Assembly (NCBI GenBank): GCA_903921965.1
Contig: CAIXSE010000558.1
Coordinates: forward strand, 1-6,912
Direction of reading: 5' to 3'
From: an uncultured Thermoleophilia bacterium
GTDB taxonomy: Bacteria > Actinomycetota > Thermoleophilia > UBA2241
DNA: 6,912 bases
Position 1 is the first letter of the stretch; each line of letters starts with the position of its first letter. Made by a program: the position numbers and the translations under genes. Positions 1 through 5,801 of the stretch are shown one piece after another. Below the pieces are notes generated by a model. The model was not told where the DNA came from and searched no databases. It saw nothing but the letters and a program-made list of their open reading frames with translations.

Positions 1-613
1 AGAACGACAACCCGCCGACCACGACCCACGTGACGACGCCCAGGGCGATCATCGTGCCGGGCACGCCCTGCTCGGCCACGCCGCCGGGGCCGGTGCTGGC
101 GAAGAGGTCGAGGAACCACGCCGAGAGCGGCGCCAGCACCACCGGCGCGAGCCCGAAGCCGGCCACGACGATGCCGGCGATCATGCCGGTCTTCTGCGGC
201 GGGAACCATTTGATGGAGGCCGGCGTCGTGGCGGCGTAGCCGAAGCCGACGCCGCAGCCCGTCACCACGCCGAAGCCGACGACGTAGACGGGCAGCGACG
301 AGCCGCCGAGCCCGCAGATCACGAGGCCGAGGCCCGCGAGCGCGCCGCCGAGCAGCACGGCCAGGCGCGGCCCGAGCCTGTCCTGCAGGCGGCCCGCCGG
401 GATCATGGTGACGGCGAAGAAGGCGCACATCACCGAGTACGGCAGCGCCGTGTCGGCCTTGCTCCAGCCCCACGACAGGGGGATGCCGGCGCGCACGACG
501 CTCCACACGTACAGGATGCCGAGGACGAGTCCGCTCAGCGCCGCCGCACTGGTGACGATCCACCCGCGGTAGATGCTGATGGAGATCCGCACCTCGGTCG
601 GCGTGCTGCTCAC
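1..613 (-). CDS. OFA-family MFS transporter (oxalate/formate antiporter-like), N-terminal part
   Basis: Only the first 204 codons are in the window; the rest lies beyond position 1. The translation is a polytopic membrane protein. TM1 covers about residues 17-40 (ending LYVWSVV). An MFS motif A loop, GRLQDRLGPR, lies at residues 74-83 between TM2 and TM3. A Gly-rich segment at 113-130 leads into YAATTPASIKWFPPQKTG (126-143) and then VVAGFG (149-154). These match the OFA (oxalate/formate antiporter) branch of the major facilitator superfamily, whose members exchange or import small carboxylates such as oxalate, formate or lactate. The substrate cannot be read from the sequence. I chose the GTG start at 613-611 because a GGGAG ribosome binding site lies at 620-624, six bases upstream, and TM1 follows at the usual distance. 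The gene probably has its own promoter in the AT-rich stretch at 686-730. Family assignment is firm, substrate unknown. Confidence 0.9.
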   Translation of the reverse strand, partial: MSSTPTEVRISISIYRGWIVTSAAALSGLVLGILYVWSVVRAGIPLSWGWSKADTALPYSVMCAFFAVTMIPAGRLQDRLGPRLAVLLGGALAGLGLVICGLGGSSLPVYVVGFGVVTGCGVGFGYAATTPASIKWFPPQKTGMIAGIVVAGFGLAPVVLAPLSAWFLDLFASTGPGGVAEQGVPGTMIALGVVTWVVVGGLSF

Positions 614-685
614 GGCCCGCTCCCGGCTCCCCGGCCGCCCCCTCCGGACGGCGGCTTCGCCGGCAGTCTACGCCAGACGCGTGCC

Positions 686-730
686 GATTACGATAGTGGC
701 ATTACTACTCTGCGATATCGTTCTTAACAG
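686..730 (-). promoter_or_regulatory. AT-rich promoter/operator candidate upstream of the OFA transporter
   Basis: This 45-base stretch is about 40% GC in a window that is otherwise very GC-rich, and it lies roughly 75-115 bases upstream of the transporter start. It contains an inverted repeat with arms ACGATA (690-695) and TATCGT (716-721) separated by 20 bases. On the minus strand, TTAAGA followed 17 bases later by TAATGC is a weak -35/-10 match. The composition and dyad are seen directly; promoter or operator function is inferred. The 3' end of the aldo/keto reductase remnant (stop at 724-726) runs into this stretch. Confidence 0.4.
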
Positions 731-1060
731 TCTTGCGGTGGTCGCTTCCTCGAGAGCGGCGCCGAGAGCCGCTCCAGGTGAGCCCGCTCAGCCTCGCTCA
801 GACGCAGGTCCATGGCCGCGGCGGCTTCAGCCGCCTGACCAGCCAGGCCAGGGCGACCTGGGCCGCCGTGGCGCCGCCGTGGGCCGCGCCCGCCTCACGC
901 GGGCCACGGATGAGCGAAGCGCTCCGCATGAGCCCCTCCGCAGTCAGGAACCTGCCGGACGGGCTCGGCCGGGAACGCCGCCCCCACGGCAGCTTCTTCA
1001 CCGAGTCGGGATCGTCGTGGTACCGGCCGGTGAGGACGCCCTGGGCCGGCGGGGAGTCCG
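724..1060 (-). pseudogene. Aldo/keto reductase remnant (C-terminal part, frameshifted)
   Basis: This otherwise gene-free gap (614-1125) holds the decayed end of an NAD(P)H-dependent aldo/keto reductase. One minus-strand frame from about 1060 reads SPPAQGVLTGRYHDDPDS, the counterpart of the family's YSPLAQGVLTGKY strand. It continues through FLTAEGLM and AAHGGATAAQVALAWLV, the counterpart of GATPAQVALAWLL. Near 837 the family similarity jumps to another frame, which reads QAAEAAAAMDLRLSEAERAH and then LERLS, the normal C-terminal helix, ending at TAA (726-724). About 15 residues usual between these blocks (the strand ending IPGAR, which contacts the cofactor) are missing, so a small deletion with a frameshift is likely. 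The N-terminal two-thirds of the barrel, including the Tyr/Lys/His catalytic residues, is not found upstream. It cannot encode a working reductase. A sequencing error could explain the frameshift but not the missing N-terminus. Confidence 0.8.
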
Positions 1061-1109
1061 TCCGGCCGGGTGACCAGCCGTTCTGCGCGCTTCGTCCGGG
1101 GACCGGGGG

Positions 1110-1135
1110 GGCCGGCGCCGGCCGGCTACCGGCCG
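1110..1135. repeat. Nested GC-rich dyads at the 3' end of the DUF1801 gene
   Basis: A perfect 14-base palindrome, GGCCGGCGCCGGCC, lies at 1110-1123. It overlaps a second dyad with 7-base arms at 1119-1125 and 1129-1135, whose 3-base loop is the stop codon of the upstream minus-strand gene. Transcripts could fold strongly here, but no U-tract follows, so this is not a classical intrinsic terminator. In such GC-rich DNA short dyads also arise by chance. Confidence 0.4.
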
Positions 1136-1491
1136 CCGGCCAGGACCCGCTCGACGCGGTACGCCGTGATGCGGCGCACCAGGTCGAGCGGCAGGGGCCG
1201 GCCGAGCGGGAACTGGACCGACCCCTTGGCGCTCTTGTAGCCGGCGAGCTCGCCGGTGAAGTGAGCGATGCCGTCGGCACCGGGATAGAGCCCGACGTGG
1301 CGCGCGTACCCGGCGAAGTGCACCAGGTGCCGGCCCTTCAGGTCGAAGGTCGGGATGGCGTAGCTCATCGTCTCGACCGCCCCGGGCGCCGCCTCACGGA
1401 CCGCGGCGCGGACCTCTTCGAGCGCGCGCCGCGTCTCCGGCGGGAACTCCGCCAGGTACTCGTCGATCGTCTGCGCCGCGGACCTGGGCAC
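1126..1491 (-). CDS. DUF1801 family protein (YdhG-like)
   Basis: This is a 121-residue soluble protein. The sequence follows the DUF1801 pattern almost throughout: an N-terminal helix TIDEYLAEFPPETRRALEE (8-26), then MSYAIPTFDLKGRHLVHFAG (42-61), HVGLYPGADGIAHF (65-78), ELAGYKSAKGSVQFPLGRPL (81-100) and a final helix. The family includes Bacillus YdhG, described as an iron chaperone related to frataxin, but most members have no proven role, so function stays open. The start is GTG at 1491-1489, preceded by GGGGAGGA (1500-1507) eight bases upstream. It begins only 24 bases after the stop of the S51 peptidase-like gene, which suggests co-transcription. A second DUF1801 protein from a different subgroup is encoded at 3684-4124; the two are not recent duplicates. 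Confidence 0.88.
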   Translation of the reverse strand: MPRSAAQTIDEYLAEFPPETRRALEEVRAAVREAAPGAVETMSYAIPTFDLKGRHLVHFAGYARHVGLYPGADGIAHFTGELAGYKSAKGSVQFPLGRPLPLDLVRRITAYRVERVLAGGR

Positions 1492-1515
1492 GCCGTGCGT
1501 CCTCCCCGGATCCGC

Positions 1516-2535
1516 TCAGTACAGCGAGCCGCCGGGCTGCGTGGAGCTCAGGACGCCGGCCACGGCCGACACACCGTAGGACGCGCCGCCCTTGCCGGTC
1601 CACGTGCCCAGGTCGAACGTCTGCCCCGGCGCGGAGATGCGGTACACGTCCACGCCGGTCATCGTGAGCGGCAGGCCCTTCGCGCACACCTCGGGCGCGT
1701 GTGTCGTGCTCAGGAAGTACGCGCCGCCGGCGCCGTAGAACGTCGCCTTGCCGGCGGGGTCCAACCACAGCGTCGTGCCCTGCTCGACGGCGACGGCCCT
1801 GCCCTGCGCCGTCCAGCCGTCCTTGATGAGCCGCGCGAGGAACGTCACCGTGCGACCCATGCGGTCGCGTGTGACCCAGTGCGTGTCGGTCAGGACGCCA
1901 CCCATCTTCGGGAGGGCGAGGAAGTCCTTCTCCAGCGTGACGTGCGAGTAGTACGGGTTCTTCAGCGCCTGCGCCGAGTCCGTGGTGCCCTGCTCGGCCG
2001 TGTACACGTACCGGCCCATGATGGCGAGACCGGCGCTGATGCCGCCCACCGGCTTCGTCCGGGCGGCCGCGTTGACGGCGTCCTCGACCGGCGTGTCCTT
2101 CCAGAAGTGGACGTAGTCCCACTGGTTGCCGCCGTCGACGTAGATGGCCTCGGCGTGCGCCAGGGCGTCTAGCAGCCCGGGGTCGAAGGCCCCGCTGCGG
2201 TTGTTGAAGACGAACGTGGTGACGGAGTCGGCGCCGAAGCCCAGGATGTACGGGCCGTAGGAGTCCTTGCCCCAGGCGTCGAGGACGACGATGTCGCCGT
2301 AGCCCGCCTGGGCCACGAACCGCGCCATGGCGTCGTCCTGGTCGGTGGCGCCGCCGGCGAGCAGCAGGCCGGGCTGCGTGACGGGCCGCACGTCGGCGGC
2401 GCTGCCGTCGACGTACGTCTGGTAGCCGGTGCTGTCGGCAAGGGCCGGGCCGGCGTTCAGCGCGAAGAGCGCCACGGTCAGCGCCGCGAGGGCCGCCGGC
2501 AGCGAGGCGCGGCGCGGCCACCGTGTGCGTTCCAT
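1516..2535 (-). CDS. Secreted peptidase S51 / cyanophycinase-like protein
   Basis: This 339-residue protein has an N-terminal signal peptide: RWPRR (5-9), a hydrophobic core (about 11-30) and a probable signal peptidase I cut after ALA at 31-33. The mature part looks like the S51 serine peptidase family, which includes cyanophycinase (cleaves the Asp-Arg storage polymer to beta-Asp-Arg) and dipeptidase E. Landmarks are LLLAGGATDQDD (57-68), IYVDGGNQ (131-138), the nucleophile elbow GGISAG (164-169, Ser167) and DTHWVTRDRMGR (217-228), where His219 fits the DQHF-type catalytic histidine and the arginines fit the following R-x-R-x-GR pattern. Fold and active-site family are well supported; true cyanophycin activity is not shown, and no cyanophycin synthetase is in view. 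An unknown exported peptide substrate is equally possible. The ATG has GAGGGGG upstream (2542-2548). The gene leads a short group with the DUF1801 gene 24 bases downstream. Confidence 0.85.
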   Translation of the reverse strand: MERTRWPRRASLPAALAALTVALFALNAGPALADSTGYQTYVDGSAADVRPVTQPGLLLAGGATDQDDAMARFVAQAGYGDIVVLDAWGKDSYGPYILGFGADSVTTFVFNNRSGAFDPGLLDALAHAEAIYVDGGNQWDYVHFWKDTPVEDAVNAAARTKPVGGISAGLAIMGRYVYTAEQGTTDSAQALKNPYYSHVTLEKDFLALPKMGGVLTDTHWVTRDRMGRTVTFLARLIKDGWTAQGRAVAVEQGTTLWLDPAGKATFYGAGGAYFLSTTHAPEVCAKGLPLTMTGVDVYRISAPGQTFDLGTWTGKGGASYGVSAVAGVLSSTQPGGSLY

Positions 2536-2591
2536 GAGGTACCCCCTCGGTGTGTGTGGTCACCGGGGCCGCGCGGAGCGGGCGCGCCCCT

Positions 2592-2606
2592 CTGTACAGT
2601 CACTGT
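2592..2606. promoter_or_regulatory. Dyad in the promoter region of the S51 gene
   Basis: The 96-base gap ahead of the S51 gene holds two overlapping dyads, CTGTACAG (2592-2599) and ACAGT-C-ACTGT (2596-2606), about 60 bases upstream of the ATG. The position suits an operator or promoter element. No confident -35/-10 pair is visible, so regulatory function is a guess. Confidence 0.25.
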
Positions 2607-2631
2607 GGTCCTACCCCGTTCGGCCCGCGAC

Positions 2632-3645
2632 CTACCGGCTCTCCGCGGACGCCCTCTCCCCCGCGCCCGCGGACTTCGCGGCGTCGACCCTTCGGAGGAT
2701 CCGCCAAGCGAGCAGGGTCACCCACCGCGACGGCTCCTTCTTCTGCGCGAACTCCCACCCCTTCCACGCGGTCCAGACAGACTCCGGCGTGAAGCGGCCG
2801 TCGGCGACTGCGCTGGCGCGGAGCGCCGCCAGCATGTCCTCGAGCCGCGGGTCGCCCGCGAGCCACGGGAAGCGGGAGAGCACGTCCAGCACGTGCAGCA
2901 GGTCGTACCACACGAAGGGCGCCTTGAGCTTGCGGAAGTCGGTGCCCATGGAGAACTGGTAGGGGTGCCGCGAACGGCTGTCGTGCCACAGCGTCAGCAA
3001 CGCCTCCGCCCCGGCGCGGGCCGCGTCGCCGTCGTGAAGGTCGGGGAACTGCGAGACCGCCTTGAGCATCGCGAGCGTGGCGAACGGGCACGGGTCGTCC
3101 TTGCGCCCGGGCCCCCGGAACGACCCCAGCTCCGGCGAAACGGCGCAGGGCCAGCCGTTGTCGCGTACCAGCGCGACGAGGTGAGCGACGGCGGCCCGCA
3201 CCGCCGGCTCGTCGCGCAGTCCCATCGCCGCCAGGGCGTAGACGCTGAGCGGCGCGTCGCAGAGCGCCCAGGCCCACGTGTCCGTCCCGTTGCCGCCGAA
3301 GTGCTCGGGGATGTTCACGGGCAGCCGGAACGGACCGTCGTCGCCGCGGTGGCGCACGACGGCGGCGACGATGCGGTCGACACCCTCGTCGCCGGGACGC
3401 AGACCCAGGTCGGCGAGGAAGGTGAGCCGGTGGAAGGGCTGGCCGGCGCTCTTGTGGCTGGCGATCACGGTGCCGGGCCAGTCGCCGAGCCCGCGGACCA
3501 GCTCACGCACGCGCGGGTCGGCGAGCATCCCGGCGCGCGCGTCGGCGACGCGCGGGTCGTCCTCGGGCTCCCCGAGCAGGTCGACGCGCGTGCGGTACTC
3601 CACGAACGGCTCGCCCTCGAGCAGCCAGTCGACCAGTGCCTGCAC
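2632..3645 (-). CDS. Uncharacterised helical protein, probable terpenoid-cyclase-like alpha/alpha toroid
   Basis: A 337-residue soluble protein without signal peptide or membrane segments. It opens with ALVDWLLEGEPFVEYRTRVD (3-22). The body is a series of helix pairs with recurring patterns of the type found in squalene-cyclase/prenyltransferase alpha/alpha barrels: DDGPFRLPVNIPEHFGGNGT (102-121), WAWALCDAPLSVYALAAMG (124-142), NGWPCAVSPELGSF (163-176), PCPFATLAMLKAVSQF (185-200), FVWYDLLHVLDVLSRFPWL (244-262) and WTAWKGWEFAQKKEPSRWVT (291-310). Cysteines at 129, 167 and 186 sit in these motifs and could bind metal, though this is not shown. I do not see the DxDD acid motif of squalene-hopene cyclases, so cyclase activity should not be assumed. 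The GTG start at 3645-3643 has GGGGAG (3651-3656) five bases upstream. A longer in-frame start at 3729 would overlap the preceding gene and adds only Gly/Ala/Arg-rich sequence. It follows the DUF1801 gene by 38 bases, probably in one transcript. The fold is inferred from repeat pattern; function unknown. Confidence 0.8.
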   Translation of the reverse strand: MQALVDWLLEGEPFVEYRTRVDLLGEPEDDPRVADARAGMLADPRVRELVRGLGDWPGTVIASHKSAGQPFHRLTFLADLGLRPGDEGVDRIVAAVVRHRGDDGPFRLPVNIPEHFGGNGTDTWAWALCDAPLSVYALAAMGLRDEPAVRAAVAHLVALVRDNGWPCAVSPELGSFRGPGRKDDPCPFATLAMLKAVSQFPDLHDGDAARAGAEALLTLWHDSRSRHPYQFSMGTDFRKLKAPFVWYDLLHVLDVLSRFPWLAGDPRLEDMLAALRASAVADGRFTPESVWTAWKGWEFAQKKEPSRWVTLLAWRILRRVDAAKSAGAGERASAESR

Positions 3646-3683
3646 CGCACCTCCCCTGCCCGCTCCGGCCGCGCCCGGCCCGG

Positions 3684-4124
3684 TCAGGCCGCGCCCCAGC
3701 CGGGCAGCCGCGCGGCCTGCGCCACCCACGCGGCGAACTGTTCCTCGTCGAACCCGTCCTCGCGGACGTCCAGGTAGCGCACCTTCTCGTCCTTCGAGCG
3801 GCCCGGAGGCTGCGGCTCCAGCGAAGCACCGCTGAAGAAGGCCACCTTCACGTACTTCGTGAAGCAGTGGACGCTGAGGAACCAGCCCCGGCCCTCCACG
3901 CCGTAGAACGGCGAGTTCCAGCGCACCGCCTTCTTCACGTCCGGGACGGTGCGCGTCACGATCTCGTCGAGACGCCGCCCGAGGTCGCTCTTCCAGCCCG
4001 GCATCGCGGCGATGTAGGCCTGCACGGGGGCGTCGCCGTCGGCCTTCGCGATCTGCGGGTTGCCGCCCGACAGGAGGACCGGCCGGGCAGCCTCTTCGGA
4101 GCCTTTCTTCGCCTCGCCCGCCAT
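3684..4124 (-). CDS. DUF1801 domain protein
   Basis: A 146-residue soluble protein with a charged, low-conservation N-terminal 30 residues followed by a DUF1801 domain. Visible blocks are DAPVQAYIAAMPGWKSDLGR (31-50), VPDVKKAVRWNSPFYGVEGR (60-79), GWFLSVHCFTKYVKVAFF (80-97), GASLEPQPPG (99-108) and KVRYLDVREDGFDEEQFAAW (114-133). The WNSPFYG core and the KYVKVAFF strand place it in the DUF1801 subgroup with an aromatic ligand-like pocket; biochemical function is not established. I prefer the ATG at 4124-4122, which has GGAGGTGA at 4130-4137 five bases upstream. The longer in-frame start at 4190 would add 22 unconserved residues. The gene is followed after 38 bases by the toroid protein gene, so the two may be co-expressed. 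It differs clearly from the YdhG-like DUF1801 protein at 1126-1491. Confidence 0.87.
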   Translation of the reverse strand: MAGEAKKGSEEAARPVLLSGGNPQIAKADGDAPVQAYIAAMPGWKSDLGRRLDEIVTRTVPDVKKAVRWNSPFYGVEGRGWFLSVHCFTKYVKVAFFSGASLEPQPPGRSKDEKVRYLDVREDGFDEEQFAAWVAQAARLPGWGAA

Positions 4125-4190
4125 GACGGTCACCTCCGCGCTCGCTGGACGGCCGGCAGCCGGAGCATACCCGCGCCCGGCGGTATCCAC

Positions 4191-4210
4191 CGGGGCACGG
4201 GGGTGTCCCG
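4191..4210 (-). terminator. Possible weak hairpin terminator after the SIMPL gene
   Basis: Fourteen bases past the SIMPL stop, the minus strand can form an 8-bp stem (arms 4203-4210 and 4191-4198) with one A-C mismatch and a CCCC loop. No U-tract follows, so termination is uncertain. A direct repeat GGGACAC also occurs here, its second copy forming part of the stem. Confidence 0.3.
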
Positions 4211-4224
4211 CGAGTGTCCCGGCG

Positions 4225-4962
4225 CTACAGGAGCTCGAATACCACGACCACGTTTGCCGTGATGTCGAGCTGGCCGGGCTCGATGGGCACCTTGGCCGCC
4301 CCTGCCGCCGTGTCGGCTGCGCCGTACATCACGGGGACCGGGCCCACGTCGCTCGAGCTGATGCTCAGCACCTCCCCGACGCTCTTGCCGGCGGCCCGCG
4401 CCATCGCCTCGGCGGTCCGGCGGGCGTCGGCCACGGCCTCGTCGATCGCCTTGGCCCTGAAGGGCGCCGGATCGGCGACGGTGAACGACGGCCCGCCGAT
4501 GCTGTTCGAGCCCGCGGCGTTGGCGGCGGAGATGACCTCGCCGAGTCTGGCGATGTCGCGCACCTTGACCCGCACGCTGAGCGATGCCTGGTAGCCGGTG
4601 ATGACCTGCTTGCCGTCCTGCTCTGCCGACTGCGGGTACACGCTGACGTCCTGCGTCTGGATGTCCTCCGCGGCGATGCCCTGCTTCTTGACCGCGGAGA
4701 TGATCTGCTCGGCGGCCGCGGAGGCGTCGTCGAGAGCCTTCTTGGCGTCGGCCGCCGTCGTGGTGACGCCGAAGTACATCTCCGCCGTGTCCGGCGCGGC
4801 CTGCGTGGTGCCGGTGCCCGACGCGGTCACGGTGCCGGCGGCGGTGCCCGGCTGGGTGCTCGTCGTGGTGGTCGCGGTCGTGCCGCACGCCGACAGCGCG
4901 ACGAGCGTCAAGGCGAGTGCGGCAAGGAGTGCGACGAAAACATACCTTCTGCTGAGTGTCAT
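4225..4962 (-). CDS. SIMPL (DUF541) domain lipoprotein
   Basis: A 245-residue exported lipoprotein. The N-terminus has SRR, a hydrophobic core (about 8-24) and a lipobox LSAC with the lipidated Cys at residue 26. A Thr/Gly/Ala-rich linker follows. The rest matches the SIMPL/DUF541 family: VTASGTGTTQAAPDTAEMYF strand, helix KKALDDASAAAEQIISAVKK, EDIQTQDVSVYPQ, GYQASLSVRVKVRDIARLGE, a SIGGPSFTVAD segment, the helix KAIDEAVADARRTAEAMARA and AAGKSVGEVLSIS, ending in the final beta strand ITANVVVVFELL. Bacterial relatives (YggE, BP26) are periplasmic or surface proteins linked to oxidative-stress tolerance or forming ring assemblies, but no enzymatic role is known. I chose ATG at 4962-4960 with GAGGGGG (4969-4975) six bases upstream; longer in-frame starts up to 5019 would place extra residues before the signal peptide. 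It lies 53 bases after the phosphatase stop and might be on the same transcript. Confidence 0.9.
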   Translation of the reverse strand: MTLSRRYVFVALLAALALTLVALSACGTTATTTTSTQPGTAAGTVTASGTGTTQAAPDTAEMYFGVTTTAADAKKALDDASAAAEQIISAVKKQGIAAEDIQTQDVSVYPQSAEQDGKQVITGYQASLSVRVKVRDIARLGEVISAANAAGSNSIGGPSFTVADPAPFRAKAIDEAVADARRTAEAMARAAGKSVGEVLSISSSDVGPVPVMYGAADTAAGAAKVPIEPGQLDITANVVVVFELL

Positions 4963-5015
4963 CACGGTCCCCCTCTGGATGTGGACACAACGGAGACGGC
5001 GGCCCCATCGCGCCG

Positions 5016-5570
5016 TCACTCGTGGGACGCCGGCGCGCCGGCGGAAGTTCGCGGGGGGGCCGGACAGCGGCCCCCCGACCGGCGCGACAGCTGCCGGCCG
5101 GTCCGGCCGGCGTCGTCGACCCAGGGTTCCCGCTCGGCCGCGAACTGCTCGAGCACGGCCTCCTGCTCCGGGGTTTCGACGGCACCGGGCCTGGCCTTCC
5201 TGACACGCTGCGTCGCTGCGTGGAGCGGCAGGCCTTCGGCGACCCAGTACGCGACGGCGAACGTCCCCGTCCGGCCGGACCCGCCCTTGCAGTGCATGAC
5301 CGTCTTCGATCCGGCGGGGAGTCCCGCGATCAGCGTCACGAACTGCTCGAGCTGGTCGACCGTGGGAGGCTGGAAGTCCCCGACCGCGATGTTGTGCCGC
5401 TCGAAGCCCAGCGCGGTGGCGCAGCCGACAGCGTACCGCGGCGACTCGTGCATCTCGTCCAGCAGCGAGACGAGCACGCCGAACCCTTCACGCCGTAGCT
5501 GCTCGAGAGCGGAGACCGAAGGGTTCCCGCTCCCGAGCAGGTGCGGCTCGTCGATCCACCACGTATCCAT
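5016..5570 (-). CDS. Dual-specificity / tyrosine phosphatase-like protein
   Basis: A 184-residue cytoplasmic protein with the cysteine-phosphatase signature. The P-loop is HCKGGSGRTGT (93-103), giving nucleophile Cys94 and phosphate-binding Arg100. Asp65 in VGDFQPP (63-69) is well placed as general acid. The ARPGAVETPEQEAVLEQF segment (126-143) is the post-P-loop helix region common in bacterial and archaeal dual-specificity phosphatases. The protein therefore probably removes phosphate from Tyr/Ser/Thr residues or from another small phosphorylated substrate; the target is unknown. The expected domain ends near residue 149. The last 35 residues are Arg/Gly/Pro/Ala-rich and look unconserved, and their DNA contains a cluster of dyads (5028-5111). 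Start ATG 5570-5568 has only a weak GGAAG site about nine bases upstream. It begins 30 bases beyond the hydrolase remnant, so it may be read from the RidA transcript. Confidence 0.88.
   Translation of the reverse strand: MDTWWIDEPHLLGSGNPSVSALEQLRREGFGVLVSLLDEMHESPRYAVGCATALGFERHNIAVGDFQPPTVDQLEQFVTLIAGLPAGSKTVMHCKGGSGRTGTFAVAYWVAEGLPLHAATQRVRKARPGAVETPEQEAVLEQFAAEREPWVDDAGRTGRQLSRRSGGRCPAPPRTSAGAPASHE
5028..5111. repeat. Cluster of three strong GC-rich dyads in the phosphatase 3' end
   Basis: Three dyads lie in 84 bases: a 16-base perfect palindrome (5028-5043); a 9-bp perfect stem with a 5-base loop (arms 5054-5062 and 5068-5076); and a 19-base inverted repeat with 9-base arms around one central T (5093-5111). 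All fall in the low-conservation tail of the phosphatase gene. The middle one resembles a terminator stem but has no U-tract and lies before the stop codon. GC-rich background raises the chance rate of such dyads. Confidence 0.5.
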
Positions 5571-5600
5571 CGCTCGGTCTTCCGGACGGCCGTTCGGCGG

Positions 5601-5801
5601 TCACAGCCGCACGGAGGCCGGCGCCTGCCGCAGTGCCGGGGCGGCGAGAGCGGGCATCGTGTCGGCCCCGGTGAGGTCGGCGACCGTGGCGTCCGCCGCC
5701 CCGGCGAGGCCTTCGACCTGCTCCCGCCACAGCCTGGCGTCGGTCGGCAGCCCGGGCAGCAGGAGAAGCTGGGGTCCGCTTCCACGAGCCACCTCAGGCA
5801 C
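5601..5801 (-). pseudogene. Truncated alpha/beta hydrolase remnant
   Basis: The translation carries only the first strands of an alpha/beta hydrolase: QLLLLPGLPTDARLW is the beta3 strand and oxyanion turn (family pattern LLLLPG), followed by helix REQVEGLAGAADATVADLTG. It then reaches LRQAPAS, where intact relatives continue into the nucleophile elbow GxSxG. Here it ends after three more residues at TGA (5603-5601), and no hydrolase sequence continues in any frame before the phosphatase starts at 5570. The catalytic Ser, Asp and His are therefore absent. The GTG at 5801-5799 overlaps the RidA stop (GTGCCTGA). A second GTG at 5792-5790 has GAGAGG (5802-5807) nine bases upstream and may be the real start. 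The overlap suggests the intact gene was once translationally coupled to the RidA gene. Confidence 0.75.

Noticed and set aside
733..2172. A 479-codon open frame on the plus strand.
   Set aside because: It mirrors the reductase remnant, the DUF1801 gene and the S51 gene, with Arg-rich composition and no recognisable domain.
1394..2563. A 389-codon minus-strand frame overlapping the S51 gene.
   Set aside because: It is a shifted frame of the S51 gene, Arg/Gly-rich, while the S51 frame has a signal peptide and catalytic motifs.
2554..3777. A 407-codon open frame on the plus strand.
   Set aside because: It is antisense to the toroid gene, which has clear codon bias, a ribosome binding site and structured protein motifs.
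4164..4169. A TATGCT sequence on the minus strand as a -10 box for the DUF1801 gene.
   Set aside because: No acceptable -35 element lies at a proper distance, and one hexamer match is not enough.
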